Of a stretch of 64,000 nt of DNA, positions 9,209 to 18,541 are shown piece by piece. The number at the start of each line of letters is the position of its first letter. The first letter of the stretch is position 1. A program made the position numbers and the translations under genes. Under the pieces are notes generated by a model. The model was not told the origin of the DNA, did not search any database, and saw only the letters and a program-made list of their open reading frames with translations. Source of the stretch: Bacteroidetes bacterium UBA6183 (GTDB lineage: Bacteria; Bacteroidota; Bacteroidia; UKL13-3); the NCBI GenBank assembly GCA_002422865.1, contig DITN01000031.1, forward strand, positions 13,498-77,497, written 5' to 3'.

Positions 9209-10045
9209 ATGAATGTTATAGCTCCTAATTCAATGCCCGAATCTATGACAAAAAACATGACTGATCAAATTGGAAGAGTAGTGACCGTGCCTCATTCACC
9301 CAAGCGAATCATATCCTTAGTTCCTTCACAAACAGAGCTATTATATGATTTAGGGTTAAGCGATGAGGTGGTCGGTCAAACACTATTTTGTATTCATCCC
9401 GCAGAAATGAGAGACTTAAAACCATTGGTTGGAGGTACGAAAAATGTTAAAATAGATAGGGTGGACGCATTGAATCCAGACTTGATTATTGCCAATAAAG
9501 AAGAGAATGATAAGGCTCAAATTGAAGCACTAATGAAGAAATATCCTGTTTGGGTTAGCAATATAAAAACGCTTGATGATGCTTTACAAATGGTTAAACA
9601 AGTTGGCTTAATAGTTAACAAATCTAAAGAGGCAGATTCAATTCATCACTCATTCAATGGATTCAAAAACAATCCAACAAATTCTATCAAAGGAAAAAGT
9701 GTACTTTATTTAATTTGGCGTAAACCTTGGATGTGTGCAGGTAATGATAATTTTATCAATGAAATGCTGCTTTCTATGGGGTTGTTAAATATTACAACTA
9801 AAAAAATGGGTCGATATCCGGAGTTATCAAACCACGAAATTACTTCATTAAATCCCGATTTTATTTTTTTATCAAGCGAACCTTATCCTTTCAAAGAAAA
9901 ACATGTTGATGAATTGCAACAAATTTGTCCTAAATCAAAAATTGTATTGGTTGACGGAGAGCTGTTCAGCTGGTATGGTAGCCGCTTGCAGCACAGTATC
10001 AATTACTTTAACAAACTTATAGAACAACTTAATAGCATAAAATAG
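9209..10045 (+). CDS. Periplasmic-binding-protein-fold metal/cobalamin receptor (BtuF-like)
   Basis: The frame is open from further upstream, but the part before 9209 overlaps the divergent DUF4199 gene and lies before the -7 box, so I start at 9209 (278 residues). The family core opens at TDQIGRVVTVPHSPKRI, so ATGs at 9245 or 9257 are equally possible. The helical-backbone metal receptor fold is visible: IISLVPSQTELLYDLGL, VGGTKNVKIDRVDALNPDLIIANKEEN and a C-terminal SWYGSRL. There is no signal peptide or lipobox, which is usual for this Bacteroidota subgroup and leaves its location uncertain. The next gene follows after 13 bp. A cobalamin adenosyltransferase lies 0.9 kb on, supporting but not proving a corrinoid link. 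Confidence 0.82.
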   Translation: MNVIAPNSMPESMTKNMTDQIGRVVTVPHSPKRIISLVPSQTELLYDLGLSDEVVGQTLFCIHPAEMRDLKPLVGGTKNVKIDRVDALNPDLIIANKEENDKAQIEALMKKYPVWVSNIKTLDDALQMVKQVGLIVNKSKEADSIHHSFNGFKNNPTNSIKGKSVLYLIWRKPWMCAGNDNFINEMLLSMGLLNITTKKMGRYPELSNHEITSLNPDFIFLSSEPYPFKEKHVDELQQICPKSKIVLVDGELFSWYGSRLQHSINYFNKLIEQLNSIK

Positions 10046-10058
10046 CTATTGTTGCAAT

Positions 10059-10952
10059 ATGAATGTTAACTCAAAGGCTTGGCTGGCATATGTTGGTGTG
10101 GCCTTTTTTTGGGGTACTACCTTTTTGGCAATACGTATTGGAGTGCAAAGTTTTCCTCCTTTTATTATGGCAGGTATGCGTCACGCAATTGGTGGTTTAA
10201 TTATATGCAGTTACTTTTTACTAAAAGGTTATTCATTACCTAGTTGGAGCCAATTTAAGGTTTATTTAATAAATGGAATCCTGATGTTGGTTATAGGTAA
10301 TGGATTGGTTACTTGGGCAGAGATGCATATTAGTAGCGGGTTAGCAGCTTTAATATGTGCGTTAACACCACTAAGTATTATTTCAGTAAATGCAATATTT
10401 GGTGTTACCAAAGAACCTTTAAAGGCTTTATCATGGATTGGAATTGGCGCTTGTTTGGTTGCACAATTCATTATTTTTAGAGATAATGTATCCGAATTAG
10501 CTAACCCCGATTATGTATTAGGAATAGTTTTTATTTTGATTGCAATACTGGGCTGGGGATTGGGCAGCATATATAGCAAAAATAAAAATACAGGTATTAA
10601 TCCTTTTTATGGTGCAGGTTTGCAAATGATAAGCGCAGGTGTTATTCTATTAATATTTGGTTCGCTAATGGGGGAGTGGAGAGGTTTTTCGCCAACACAA
10701 GAAGGAATAAATGCACTAATTTATTTGGTGATTTTTGGTAGTTTATTAGGCTATGGAAGTTATATGTATGTACTTAAAGCTTTACCTGCAACAACTGTAA
10801 GTACATATGCTTACATAAATACAATTGTAGCGGTAGTATTAGGTTGGATTTGGCTCAATGAAAAATTAAATCTATCTATTGCAATAGCCGTATTGCTAAC
10901 TATTGCAGGAGTTTGGTTAGTTAACAGAAGTTTTACTAATAAAACAAACTAG
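10059..10952 (+). CDS. EamA/DMT family transporter
   Basis: A 297-residue integral membrane protein with ten hydrophobic segments arranged as two EamA repeats of five (first repeat from about residue 8, second from about 150). The opening AWLAYVGVAFFWGTTFLAIRIGV and the end of the second repeat (YAYINTIVAVVLGWIWLNE) are family hallmarks. Members export small metabolites such as amino acids; the substrate here is unknown. The gene begins 13 bp after the BtuF-like gene, so the two are probably cotranscribed. Its stop codon abuts that of the convergent adenosyltransferase gene. Confidence 0.92.
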   Translation: MNVNSKAWLAYVGVAFFWGTTFLAIRIGVQSFPPFIMAGMRHAIGGLIICSYFLLKGYSLPSWSQFKVYLINGILMLVIGNGLVTWAEMHISSGLAALICALTPLSIISVNAIFGVTKEPLKALSWIGIGACLVAQFIIFRDNVSELANPDYVLGIVFILIAILGWGLGSIYSKNKNTGINPFYGAGLQMISAGVILLIFGSLMGEWRGFSPTQEGINALIYLVIFGSLLGYGSYMYVLKALPATTVSTYAYINTIVAVVLGWIWLNEKLNLSIAIAVLLTIAGVWLVNRSFTNKTN

Positions 10953-11507
10953 TTATATTCTTGGTTTCCAAACAGTTTCTTTTCCACTGGCATCATGAAC
11001 TACTTTCCGTGATAAGATAAATAAATAGTCGCTTAAACGGTTTAAATATCTTACTATAATTTCCGGAACTTCTGTTTCTGATGATAAATGCACGACAATT
11101 CGCTCAGCCCTCCTACAAATACAACGTGCTACATGACAATGTGAAGCAACAGTATTTCCACCAGGAAGAATAAAGTTTTTTAATTCAGGTAAATCCGCAT
11201 CCATACGATCCATCTCATGCTCCAATAATTCTACATCTGCTTCATGCACATCTGGAATTTTCATTTTTGATTTAACAGGATCACTGGCTAAAACAGATCC
11301 GATAGTAAATAATCTGTCTTGTATTTCGTACAAAACTTTTGATATTTCTTTGTTATTTAAACCATCAATAATTAACCCTAAATAACTGTTTAGTTCATCA
11401 ACAGTTCCGTAGCTTTCAATACGCAAGTGGAACTTAGGAACACGAACGCCTCCAATTAATGATGTTTCGCCTTTATCTCCGGTTTTGGTGTATATTTTAA
11501 ATGTCAT
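10953..11507 (-). CDS. Cob(I)yrinic acid a,c-diamide adenosyltransferase, PduO type
   Basis: A 184-residue cytoplasmic enzyme that transfers the 5'-deoxyadenosyl group of ATP to cob(I)alamin to give adenosylcobalamin. PduO/MMAB-type signatures are visible: the N-terminal ATP loop KIYTKTGDKGETSLIGG, ESYGTVDELNSYLG, and the C-terminal helix bearing CRRAERIVV and YLNRLSDYLF. The length is typical. It is convergent with the EamA gene with no spacer. With the BtuF-like protein nearby it suggests corrinoid salvage rather than synthesis, as no cob/cbi biosynthesis genes are in view. Confidence 0.93.
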   Translation of the reverse strand: MTFKIYTKTGDKGETSLIGGVRVPKFHLRIESYGTVDELNSYLGLIIDGLNNKEISKVLYEIQDRLFTIGSVLASDPVKSKMKIPDVHEADVELLEHEMDRMDADLPELKNFILPGGNTVASHCHVARCICRRAERIVVHLSSETEVPEIIVRYLNRLSDYLFILSRKVVHDASGKETVWKPRI

Positions 11508-11533
11508 GATGTGTTTTTGGTTTTAACCTCTAA

Positions 11534-12724
11534 TTAATAAAACATTTTAGTGATTTGTTTATTAACCCAAGGAATGTTTCCAATCTTGATTAGCGTATTT
11601 ATTAGACTAACCCTATCGCTTAATAACCGTTGCAAGTAATAATGGTTTTTAAAATTTCCCCACATTTTTTTGTACACACGTTCATCGTAGGCTTTCAAGG
11701 TGTTAGCACCAAAGTTATTTTGATCAATACTTTTAATAATTTGCTCTGCAGCAAATTTTCCACTTTCCATAGCTGTTTCAATACCTTCTCCACTGAAAGG
11801 ATCTATTAACGATGCGGCATCACCACAAAGCATAAACCTATGGCCACTAATGTTATATTTTTTTGAACCTAAAGGTAGGCCAAATCCCTTTACAGCTTCC
11901 AATGGCGTTGCATCTTTAAATCGTTCGCGTATCTCAGGGATATTGTTAATAATTTCGTGCATGCTCGCTTTTAGGTCGATTTTATTCTTAGCAATGGTTT
12001 CGCTCAACATCCCAAAACCAACATTGGCTTCATTATTACTTAGTGGAAAAATCCAAAAGTAACCAGGTAAATAACCTTTTAAAAAATATACTTCTAATGC
12101 ATTTCCTTCTAAACCTTTTATGTTACTGTAATATTGCCTAACCGCACCGCTATAATGTTTACGATCAACTTTAAAGTTGTTCAGTTTTTTGGCAACAATA
12201 CTATGTGCACCATCGCAACCAACCAACACCTTACCTTTTATGGTTGTTCCATCAGCCAAAACAACCTCTGCAAAATCAGCATTGGTGCTTACTTCTTTTA
12301 CTTTACAGTTTTGTATAATCTCGTTGTTGGTGTTTTGTTTGGCAATTTCAAACAGCCAATTATCAAAATCTTTTCTACGTATACAATGACCTGTTTTTGA
12401 AAAAGAAAAAGATAAACTTTTAAAATTCGGACTGTATAATTTGGCCTGCGTAATATTTGTTTTAGGCGCAAACGCTAACAAGTTTGTTTCTAACTCAGGA
12501 TCTATTTGACGTAATATGCGTTTAGCAACCGAGCTTACGGCATCACCACAAATTTTATCACGCGGAAAAGTTTCTTTATCGAGTAAGGCTACTTTTAAAC
12601 CACTGTTTTTTAACGTAATGGCGCATGTTGAACCTGCAGGTCCGGCACCAATAATAATTACATCAACCAGTTTTGTATTGTTCAATTGTGTGTGTTTGAG
12701 TTGATGCAAGTATACAAATTCCAA
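11534..12724 (-). CDS. FAD-dependent oxidoreductase, geranylgeranyl reductase family
   Basis: A 396-residue flavoprotein. Near the N-terminus VDVIIIGAGPAGSTCAITL is the FAD-binding GxGxxG Rossmann loop. FPRDKICGDAVS is the family-specific substrate-pocket motif of geranylgeranyl reductase-like enzymes. A later GDAASLIDPFSGEGIETAMESG binds the flavin ribityl and phosphate. Such enzymes reduce isoprenoid double bonds or act as related monooxygenases; the true substrate is unknown. The gene lies 26 bp upstream of the adenosyltransferase gene on the same strand, so the two may be cotranscribed. The first 15 residues precede the usual family start, so the true start could be slightly later. Confidence 0.88.
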   Translation of the reverse strand: MEFVYLHQLKHTQLNNTKLVDVIIIGAGPAGSTCAITLKNSGLKVALLDKETFPRDKICGDAVSSVAKRILRQIDPELETNLLAFAPKTNITQAKLYSPNFKSLSFSFSKTGHCIRRKDFDNWLFEIAKQNTNNEIIQNCKVKEVSTNADFAEVVLADGTTIKGKVLVGCDGAHSIVAKKLNNFKVDRKHYSGAVRQYYSNIKGLEGNALEVYFLKGYLPGYFWIFPLSNNEANVGFGMLSETIAKNKIDLKASMHEIINNIPEIRERFKDATPLEAVKGFGLPLGSKKYNISGHRFMLCGDAASLIDPFSGEGIETAMESGKFAAEQIIKSIDQNNFGANTLKAYDERVYKKMWGNFKNHYYLQRLLSDRVSLINTLIKIGNIPWVNKQITKMFY

Positions 12725-12846
12725 TACTTGAAACCATTATTTCACAAGGGTTTTTGCTACAAAGCGAAATAAAACTTACAGTTCATAAATCCAATTCGAA
12801 CCTTTTGCCGTAAATGCATACAACACACAACCAAAACTATTAAAAT

Positions 12847-14688
12847 ATGAAAAAATCTACAAAATTAATGGCAGGACTGTTTGCAGCATTTGCAACAACT
12901 TTTACTGCACAAGCTGATCACTTAGCCGATAGGTTGACTTTCTCGGCAAGGTTACAACCAGCACCGGGTGTAACAACAATGGCAAATGGAGTAGCAGCAT
13001 TTATGCTTAACTCAACACAAGACACCATGTATTTTACAACCAGTTTTGCCAAACTATCAAGCACACTTACCGGATATCACATACACAACCAACGCACAGG
13101 TGGTAATGTGGTGATTGATTTTGATGGTAAGGTGAGTGGCAATACTGTTAGGAGTATTATCACAGGAAACCAATTAAAAGAGATGTTGGGCGATTTTATT
13201 GCAGGTAATTTGTATGTAGCTGTTCACTCGCAAAACAATCCGGCTGTTGAAATTTTAGGTTTTGTAAAACTTGAATCTGATTGGGGCTTTGAGGCGAAAC
13301 TGGATGGTATGCAAGCATCAACCAACTCTGTGGCTACAGGTTTGGCTGCAGTAAATTTTGGTTTGATGGGTGATACTGCATCGGTAAGGGTGGTTACAAC
13401 CTTGGGTAATAACATCGAGTCGGCCCACTTACATTTTGGTAAAGAAGGACAAAATGGTGGTGTAGCATTAGATGTTGCCGGATTAATTACTGCTGATGGC
13501 AAAGGCATATTAGGTGGTGTAAGTATATCGCCAATGGATTGGACAAACCTAATGGCTGCCTTGATGAATGATAGCATCTATTTAAACCTTCATACTGCTG
13601 CATTTCCTAATGGTGAAATTCGTGGGCAAGTTCGTACCACCAAAACCTTACGTTTTGATTCATGGTTAAGTCCGGGAGCAATAACAGCCGGTGGAGGAAC
13701 AATAAGTAAACCATCAATGGCTTATGGTGTATCAACATTATGGTTAAATAACACCATGGATACGCTTCGTTACCAAGTATTTTACAACCAACTAACAAGC
13801 ACACCTAATGCTGCACATTTTCATATGGGCGAACCAACACAAAGTGGTGGTGTAGTAAAAGAAATAACTGTTGGTGCAAATACCATTACAGGCATGTGGA
13901 CCAAGTATGACGCCATGCAACCACTTACTTCGGCTATGCTAACACAATTGTTATATGGTAATTTATATTTTGTAATACACACCGATAGTAACCCAAATGG
14001 AGAAATTCGCGGACAAGTGTTTAGGTTAGCACGCGAAGGTTTTATTGCTGAATTGGATGGAAAACAAAACAATAGCATGGGCATGGGTAGTGGAGTGTTA
14101 ACTTACGACAGAGACCGCATGAATTTACATTACATGATTACTTTTGATAACTTGTCGTCTGATGTAACTGCTGCACATTTACACAAAGGTGTTAAAGGCG
14201 AAAATGGTGGTGTGGTGTATGATTTAAACATGCCAACCAACAATGGTTTTTATGGTTATTGGAAAAACGGATTTAACAATGCTCAATCGTTACCATTACG
14301 CAGAGGTGATAGCATTTATGTAAACATCCACACATCAAACTTTCCTAACGGAGAAATCCGTGGACAGTTTTGGAGAAACTACAGAATCTCTTCACCAACT
14401 GTTACCACCGGTATAGCCGATATTGTAACCAACCAAAGCAATATCAACTTGTATCCAAACCCGGCTAATCGTGAATTAAATGTAACATTTGAAGCTGTTC
14501 AAAATGCAACCGGATCAGTAAATTTATACGATATTAATGGAAAACTAATCGTACTAAGAAATGGTAATATTTGTTCAGGTATGAATACCATCACCGTTAA
14601 TACTGAAGCGTTGAAACCGGGTATTTATATTGCAGAGTTAACAGTTAATGGCCAAGTTGTTACCCGCAAAAAAGTAGCTAAAGATTAA
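12847..14688 (+). CDS. Secreted protein with four CHRD domains and a type IX sorting domain
   Basis: A 613-residue protein with a signal peptide (cleavage near TAQA, residue 23). Four CHRD (chordin-like) domains follow in tandem, starting near residues 30, 145, 260 and 395. Each has the family pattern: a beta strand with xxL-x-G, AHLHFG/AHFHMG/AHLHKG, GGVV, and a closing HTxxxPNGEIRGQ. The first copy is diverged (HIHNQ and PAVEILG in place of the usual ends). The last 75 residues (INLYPNPANRE... GIYIAEL... KKVAKD) are a Por type A sorting domain, so the protein is exported by T9SS and attached or released at the cell surface. The function of bacterial CHRD domains is not known. A terminator follows. 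Confidence 0.9.
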   Translation: MKKSTKLMAGLFAAFATTFTAQADHLADRLTFSARLQPAPGVTTMANGVAAFMLNSTQDTMYFTTSFAKLSSTLTGYHIHNQRTGGNVVIDFDGKVSGNTVRSIITGNQLKEMLGDFIAGNLYVAVHSQNNPAVEILGFVKLESDWGFEAKLDGMQASTNSVATGLAAVNFGLMGDTASVRVVTTLGNNIESAHLHFGKEGQNGGVALDVAGLITADGKGILGGVSISPMDWTNLMAALMNDSIYLNLHTAAFPNGEIRGQVRTTKTLRFDSWLSPGAITAGGGTISKPSMAYGVSTLWLNNTMDTLRYQVFYNQLTSTPNAAHFHMGEPTQSGGVVKEITVGANTITGMWTKYDAMQPLTSAMLTQLLYGNLYFVIHTDSNPNGEIRGQVFRLAREGFIAELDGKQNNSMGMGSGVLTYDRDRMNLHYMITFDNLSSDVTAAHLHKGVKGENGGVVYDLNMPTNNGFYGYWKNGFNNAQSLPLRRGDSIYVNIHTSNFPNGEIRGQFWRNYRISSPTVTTGIADIVTNQSNINLYPNPANRELNVTFEAVQNATGSVNLYDINGKLIVLRNGNICSGMNTITVNTEALKPGIYIAELTVNGQVVTRKKVAKD

Positions 14689-14715
14689 TTATTAAACTCC
14701 TCATAATTAAACAAT

Positions 14716-14748
14716 GCGAGATTCCTTAATATGAGGAATCTCGCTTGT
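14716..14748 (+). terminator. Terminator after the CHRD gene
   Basis: The arms GCGAGATTCCT (14716-14726) and AGGAATCTCGC (14734-14744) form a perfect 11-bp stem with a 7-nt loop, followed by TTG TTA. It separates the CHRD and serine hydrolase genes. The T tract is short. Confidence 0.7.
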
Positions 14749-14813
14749 TAAATAATTACACAATTAAACCTATTATTGTTTGGCTGGTCATAGCTAACTT
14801 AATACTAAGGTTT

Positions 14814-16127
14814 ATGAAAAAAATTACATTGTTACTATCGTTTACCTTATTGGCAAATGTTCTGTTTGCGCAACTTTATTTTCCGCCAAAAACCGGTAAT
14901 ACATGGGAAACTGTTTCAGCACAAAGTTTAGGATGGAACACCTCTCGTTTAGACAGCTTGCATGATTTGTTGGAACGAAAAAACACCAAAGCATTTATTG
15001 TTTTAAAAAACGGAAGGATAGTAATTGAAGATTATTTTGGTTCTTTTACACAAGATTCTGCTTGGTATTGGGCATCAGCAGGTAAAAGCTTAACAGGCTT
15101 TTTAACGGGCATGGCACAAGACCAAGGTATTGTTAATATTAACGACTCAGTAAGTAAACATTTGGGTTCAGGTTGGAGCAGTTGTACACCGGATAAGGAA
15201 GGTTTGATTACCATTAAACATCAGCTATCCATGACAACCGGATTGGATTACCAAATACCCGATTTAGATTGTACCGATCCGAGTTGTTTGAAATACAAGT
15301 CAGATGCAGGTAGTTTTTGGTATTACCACAATGCGCCATATCACCTTATACATGATGTGATTGCAGCGGCATCAAACAAAACATTTCAGCAGTTTACCAC
15401 GCAAAACCTAAGTGTAAAAACAGGCATCAACGGATTATGGATTGATCATGTATTTTATTCAAAACCAAGATCGATGGCACGTTTTGGTTTGTTGATGTTA
15501 AACAAAGGTATTTGGGCAAACGATACGATATTAAAAAGTCGAGCGTATTACAACGAAATGACCAATACATCCCAGCCTTACAACCAAGCCTATGGTTATT
15601 TGTGGTGGTTAAACGGTAAAAGCAGTTTTAAATTACCCTTAAGTAATACAACATTCCAAGGTAAAATATGTCCACCTGCACCAGATGGATTGTTGATGGC
15701 ACTGGGTAAAAACGACCAGAAAATATACGTTTGGCCCGAAAGAGATATTGTGATTATAAGAATGGGTGAAGATGCTGATGGTGGGGGATTGGTGCCCATT
15801 GCCTTTGATACCACTTTATGGGATGAGTTAAACAAATTAATGGCGGTAGAGTATACCGGTATTAACAATACACCAGAAAAAAACGAAATCACCATTTGGC
15901 CTAATCCGGCAAAAAAGGAGTTGAATTTTACAATAGGCACGCAACAACAACCGCTATCTGTGTGTCTATACAACATCAACGGACAATTAGTTTATGAAGA
16001 AACCTATAAATACCCACTGTTTGAAGGCCAAATTGATATTAGCAACCTTAGCAATGGCCTCTATACCATACGTGTTACTTCAAACCATAAAACTATGGTT
16101 AAAAAACTGGTAATCAAGAAGGAGTAA
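14814..16127 (+). CDS. Secreted serine hydrolase (class C beta-lactamase fold) with type IX sorting domain
   Basis: A 437-residue protein. I start at ATG 14814 because the signal peptide MKKITLLLSFTLLANVLFAQ begins there; upstream in-frame starts lie between the terminator and the signal peptide and are unlikely. The catalytic SxxK motif is SAGKS in WYWASAGKSLTG, and the Tyr motif is YHNAPYHL. The fold is that of the serine-hydrolase/penicillin-binding family (beta-lactamase family 12 in MEROPS terms), whose members include esterases and D-aminopeptidases. The last 80 residues (ITIWPNPAKKELNF... GLYTIRVTSN... KKLVIKKE) are a Por sorting domain, so it is secreted through T9SS. Substrate unknown. 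The stop codon is 1 bp from that of the convergent regulator gene. Confidence 0.9.
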   Translation: MKKITLLLSFTLLANVLFAQLYFPPKTGNTWETVSAQSLGWNTSRLDSLHDLLERKNTKAFIVLKNGRIVIEDYFGSFTQDSAWYWASAGKSLTGFLTGMAQDQGIVNINDSVSKHLGSGWSSCTPDKEGLITIKHQLSMTTGLDYQIPDLDCTDPSCLKYKSDAGSFWYYHNAPYHLIHDVIAAASNKTFQQFTTQNLSVKTGINGLWIDHVFYSKPRSMARFGLLMLNKGIWANDTILKSRAYYNEMTNTSQPYNQAYGYLWWLNGKSSFKLPLSNTTFQGKICPPAPDGLLMALGKNDQKIYVWPERDIVIIRMGEDADGGGLVPIAFDTTLWDELNKLMAVEYTGINNTPEKNEITIWPNPAKKELNFTIGTQQQPLSVCLYNINGQLVYEETYKYPLFEGQIDISNLSNGLYTIRVTSNHKTMVKKLVIKKE

Positions 16128-16128
16128 C

Positions 16129-16821
16129 TTAAACGTTTTTTAAGGTAATGATTTTGTAACCTACGCCATGCTCGTTTAAAATTTCGAGTGGGGTAGATTC
16201 TTTCACAATTTTACGAAGTTTGGACAAGTAAACGTCTAAGCATTTAGAGGTATAAGTATCGGTGGTGCCCCATACTTCTTCCATTAATGTTTTCCGCATC
16301 ACCACCTGATTCACGTTATCAAGCATCAATTTCATTAAATGCGATTCCTTAGCACTCAATTTAAATGCTTTGCCCTCGTAGCTTATTACTCGTGAATTAT
16401 GATCAAAACTAAAATCTCCAGGAAGGATATTAGCTAAGGTGTCGTTGGTATCACTTTTTTTGCACCTGCGTAAAATAGCTTCAACACGCAATACCAATTC
16501 CCTTACCTGAAAAGGTTTTAATATAAAATCATCGCAACCGTTCTCAAAAGCTTGGTATTTAACCTGAGTTTCGTGGTTGGCTGTTACAAACAAAAATGGA
16601 ACATTGTCTACCGCTTTAAGTTGGGTACTTAAAGCAAATCCATCCATATCGGGTAATGAAAAATCAAGTATACAAATGTCATACAGTCCCTTTCGAAAAT
16701 TCTCAATTGCATCTTTTCCATTTGAAAACCAAGTTATTTGAGCTCCGTTTCCATTAAATACAGCTTCAATTAAGCTGCCGATAGATTGATCATCCTCAAC
16801 CAAGAGTACTTTGTAAGACAT
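16129..16821 (-). CDS. OmpR/PhoB-type response regulator
   Basis: A 230-residue protein with an N-terminal receiver domain (residues 1-118) and a C-terminal winged-helix DNA-binding domain (about 130-228). The acidic pocket is ED (10-11), the phosphorylation site is D53 in CILDFSLPDMDG, and the conserved Lys is K102 in FILKPF. The DNA-binding part contains LSAKESHLMKLML and the recognition region TSKCLDVYLSKLRKIV. No histidine kinase lies beside it, so it is an orphan in this window. It is divergent from the suf operon with 218 bp between starts, but regulation of suf by it is only a possibility. Confidence 0.93.
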   Translation of the reverse strand: MSYKVLLVEDDQSIGSLIEAVFNGNGAQITWFSNGKDAIENFRKGLYDICILDFSLPDMDGFALSTQLKAVDNVPFLFVTANHETQVKYQAFENGCDDFILKPFQVRELVLRVEAILRRCKKSDTNDTLANILPGDFSFDHNSRVISYEGKAFKLSAKESHLMKLMLDNVNQVVMRKTLMEEVWGTTDTYTSKCLDVYLSKLRKIVKESTPLEILNEHGVGYKIITLKNV

Positions 16822-17006
16822 CTGTTTCAGTTTTATTTAAAGGTTCGCAATAATAGTTGTTAATTCTTGGCTATTCCAATAAAAACGGTATTCTTCGCCA
16901 TTTTTAAGAGAATTTTAGCAATCATTATAACTTAAATAGAACAATTTTAGTATTTAACTGTTACACAAATGTAGCAATCTTGTTTAGATTTAGTTTAAAT
17001 AAATAA

Positions 17007-17014
17007 TAAATTTG
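17007..17014 (+). promoter_or_regulatory. -7 promoter box of the suf operon (TAAATTTG)
   Basis: Exact match to TAnnTTTG, 25 bp before the sufB ATG at 17040. It lies in a 218-bp divergent gap that otherwise contains AT-rich sequence; I saw no obvious operator palindrome there. Confidence 0.6.
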
Positions 17015-17039
17015 TGCTACGTTTGCACCACAAAATAAT

Positions 17040-18485
17040 ATGGCAGAAGAAGTAGATATTATAGATCAGGTGGTTGGTCAAGAATACAAGTACGGATTCA
17101 CCACCGATATAGAAATGGAGACTGCCCCGAAGGGCTTAACCGAAGACACCATTCGTTTTATTTCAGCTAAAAAGAACGAACCCGAATGGATGTTGGAATA
17201 CCGTTTAAAAGCCTTTAAATATTGGCAAGGATTAACAGCGCCTAATTGGCAAAACTTCAATTATCCGTCAGTTGATTATCAGGACATCATTTATTACGCT
17301 GCACCCAAAGAAAAGATAAAGTTGGATAGCTTGGATCAAGTGGATCCTGAGTTATTGAAAACTTTTGAAAAATTGGGCATATCGTTGAGCGAACAAAAAC
17401 GCTTAACAGGTGTGGCTGTTGATGCTGTTTTCGACTCCGTATCAATAGCAACTACGTTTAAAGACCAATTGAAAGAAAAAGGCATCATCTTCTGCTCGAT
17501 GAGCGAAGCCGTGCATGATCATCCGGATTTGGTTAAAAAATACTTGAGCTCAGTAGTTCCTTACACAGATAACTTTTTTGCCGCATTAAATGCAGCTGTG
17601 TTTAGCGATGGATCTTTTGTTTACATTCCTAAAGGCGTTCGTTGCCCGATGGAGCTGTCAACTTATTTCCGTATCAACGCAGAAAATACCGGCCAATTTG
17701 AGCGTACTTTAATTATTGCAGATGAAGGTTCGTATGTAAGTTACCTGGAAGGTTGTACCGCTCCAATGCGTGATGAAAACCAATTACACGCAGCGGTGGT
17801 TGAGTTAATTGCTTTAGAAAATGCAGAGATCAAATACTCTACTGTTCAAAACTGGTACCCCGGTGATAAAAACGGTAAAGGGGGTATTTATAACTTTGTT
17901 ACCAAGCGTGGTATTTGTATGGGCGATAACTCTAAAATTAGTTGGACCCAAGTAGAAACAGGTAGTGCCATTACATGGAAATACCCAAGTTGCATTTTAA
18001 AAGGTGATAACTCGGTAGGTGAATTTTTCTCGGTAGCCGTTACCAATAACATGCAACAAGCTGATACCGGAACTAAAATGATTCATATTGGTAAAAACAC
18101 CAAAAGCAGAATTGTATCAAAAGGTATATCAGCAGGTAAATCACATAACACATATCGTGGGTTAGTTAAAGTAAATAAAAAGGCTGATAAAGCCCGTAAT
18201 TATACCCAATGTGATAGTATGTTAATTGGTGATAGAAGTGGAGCGCATACCTTCCCTTACATCGAAATTAACAACAAAAGTGCCATGGTTGAGCATGAAG
18301 CCAGTACCAGTAAAATTGGTGAAGACCAAATATTTTATTGCAACCAACGTGGTATAGGAACCGAAGAAGCCATTAGTTTAATAGTAAATGGTTTTTGCCG
18401 CGAGGTACTCAATCAATTACCGATGGAGTTTGCCGTTGAAGCACAAAAATTATTAGCAGTATCATTAGAAGGATCAGTTGGATAA
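17040..18485 (+). CDS. sufB: Fe-S cluster assembly scaffold protein SufB
   Basis: A 481-residue cytoplasmic protein, the usual length for SufB. Family hallmarks are seen: GLTEDTIRFISAKKNEPEWMLEYRLKA near the start, FVYIPKGVRCPMELSTYFRIN, SYLEGCTAPM, and the C-terminal FYCNQRGIGTEEAISLIVNGFCREV. SufB assembles nascent Fe-S clusters on the SufBC2D complex using sulfur delivered by SufS/SufE. It is the first gene of an operon sufB-sufC-sufD-(GxxExxY)-sufS-sufE-sufT. The start codon follows a -7 box by 25 bp. Confidence 0.97.
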   Translation: MAEEVDIIDQVVGQEYKYGFTTDIEMETAPKGLTEDTIRFISAKKNEPEWMLEYRLKAFKYWQGLTAPNWQNFNYPSVDYQDIIYYAAPKEKIKLDSLDQVDPELLKTFEKLGISLSEQKRLTGVAVDAVFDSVSIATTFKDQLKEKGIIFCSMSEAVHDHPDLVKKYLSSVVPYTDNFFAALNAAVFSDGSFVYIPKGVRCPMELSTYFRINAENTGQFERTLIIADEGSYVSYLEGCTAPMRDENQLHAAVVELIALENAEIKYSTVQNWYPGDKNGKGGIYNFVTKRGICMGDNSKISWTQVETGSAITWKYPSCILKGDNSVGEFFSVAVTNNMQQADTGTKMIHIGKNTKSRIVSKGISAGKSHNTYRGLVKVNKKADKARNYTQCDSMLIGDRSGAHTFPYIEINNKSAMVEHEASTSKIGEDQIFYCNQRGIGTEEAISLIVNGFCREVLNQLPMEFAVEAQKLLAVSLEGSVG

Positions 18486-18541
18486 ACAACGCTCATTTAT
18501 CAGGTTTATCAAAATTAATGAGTGGTGATAAAAACAAAGTC

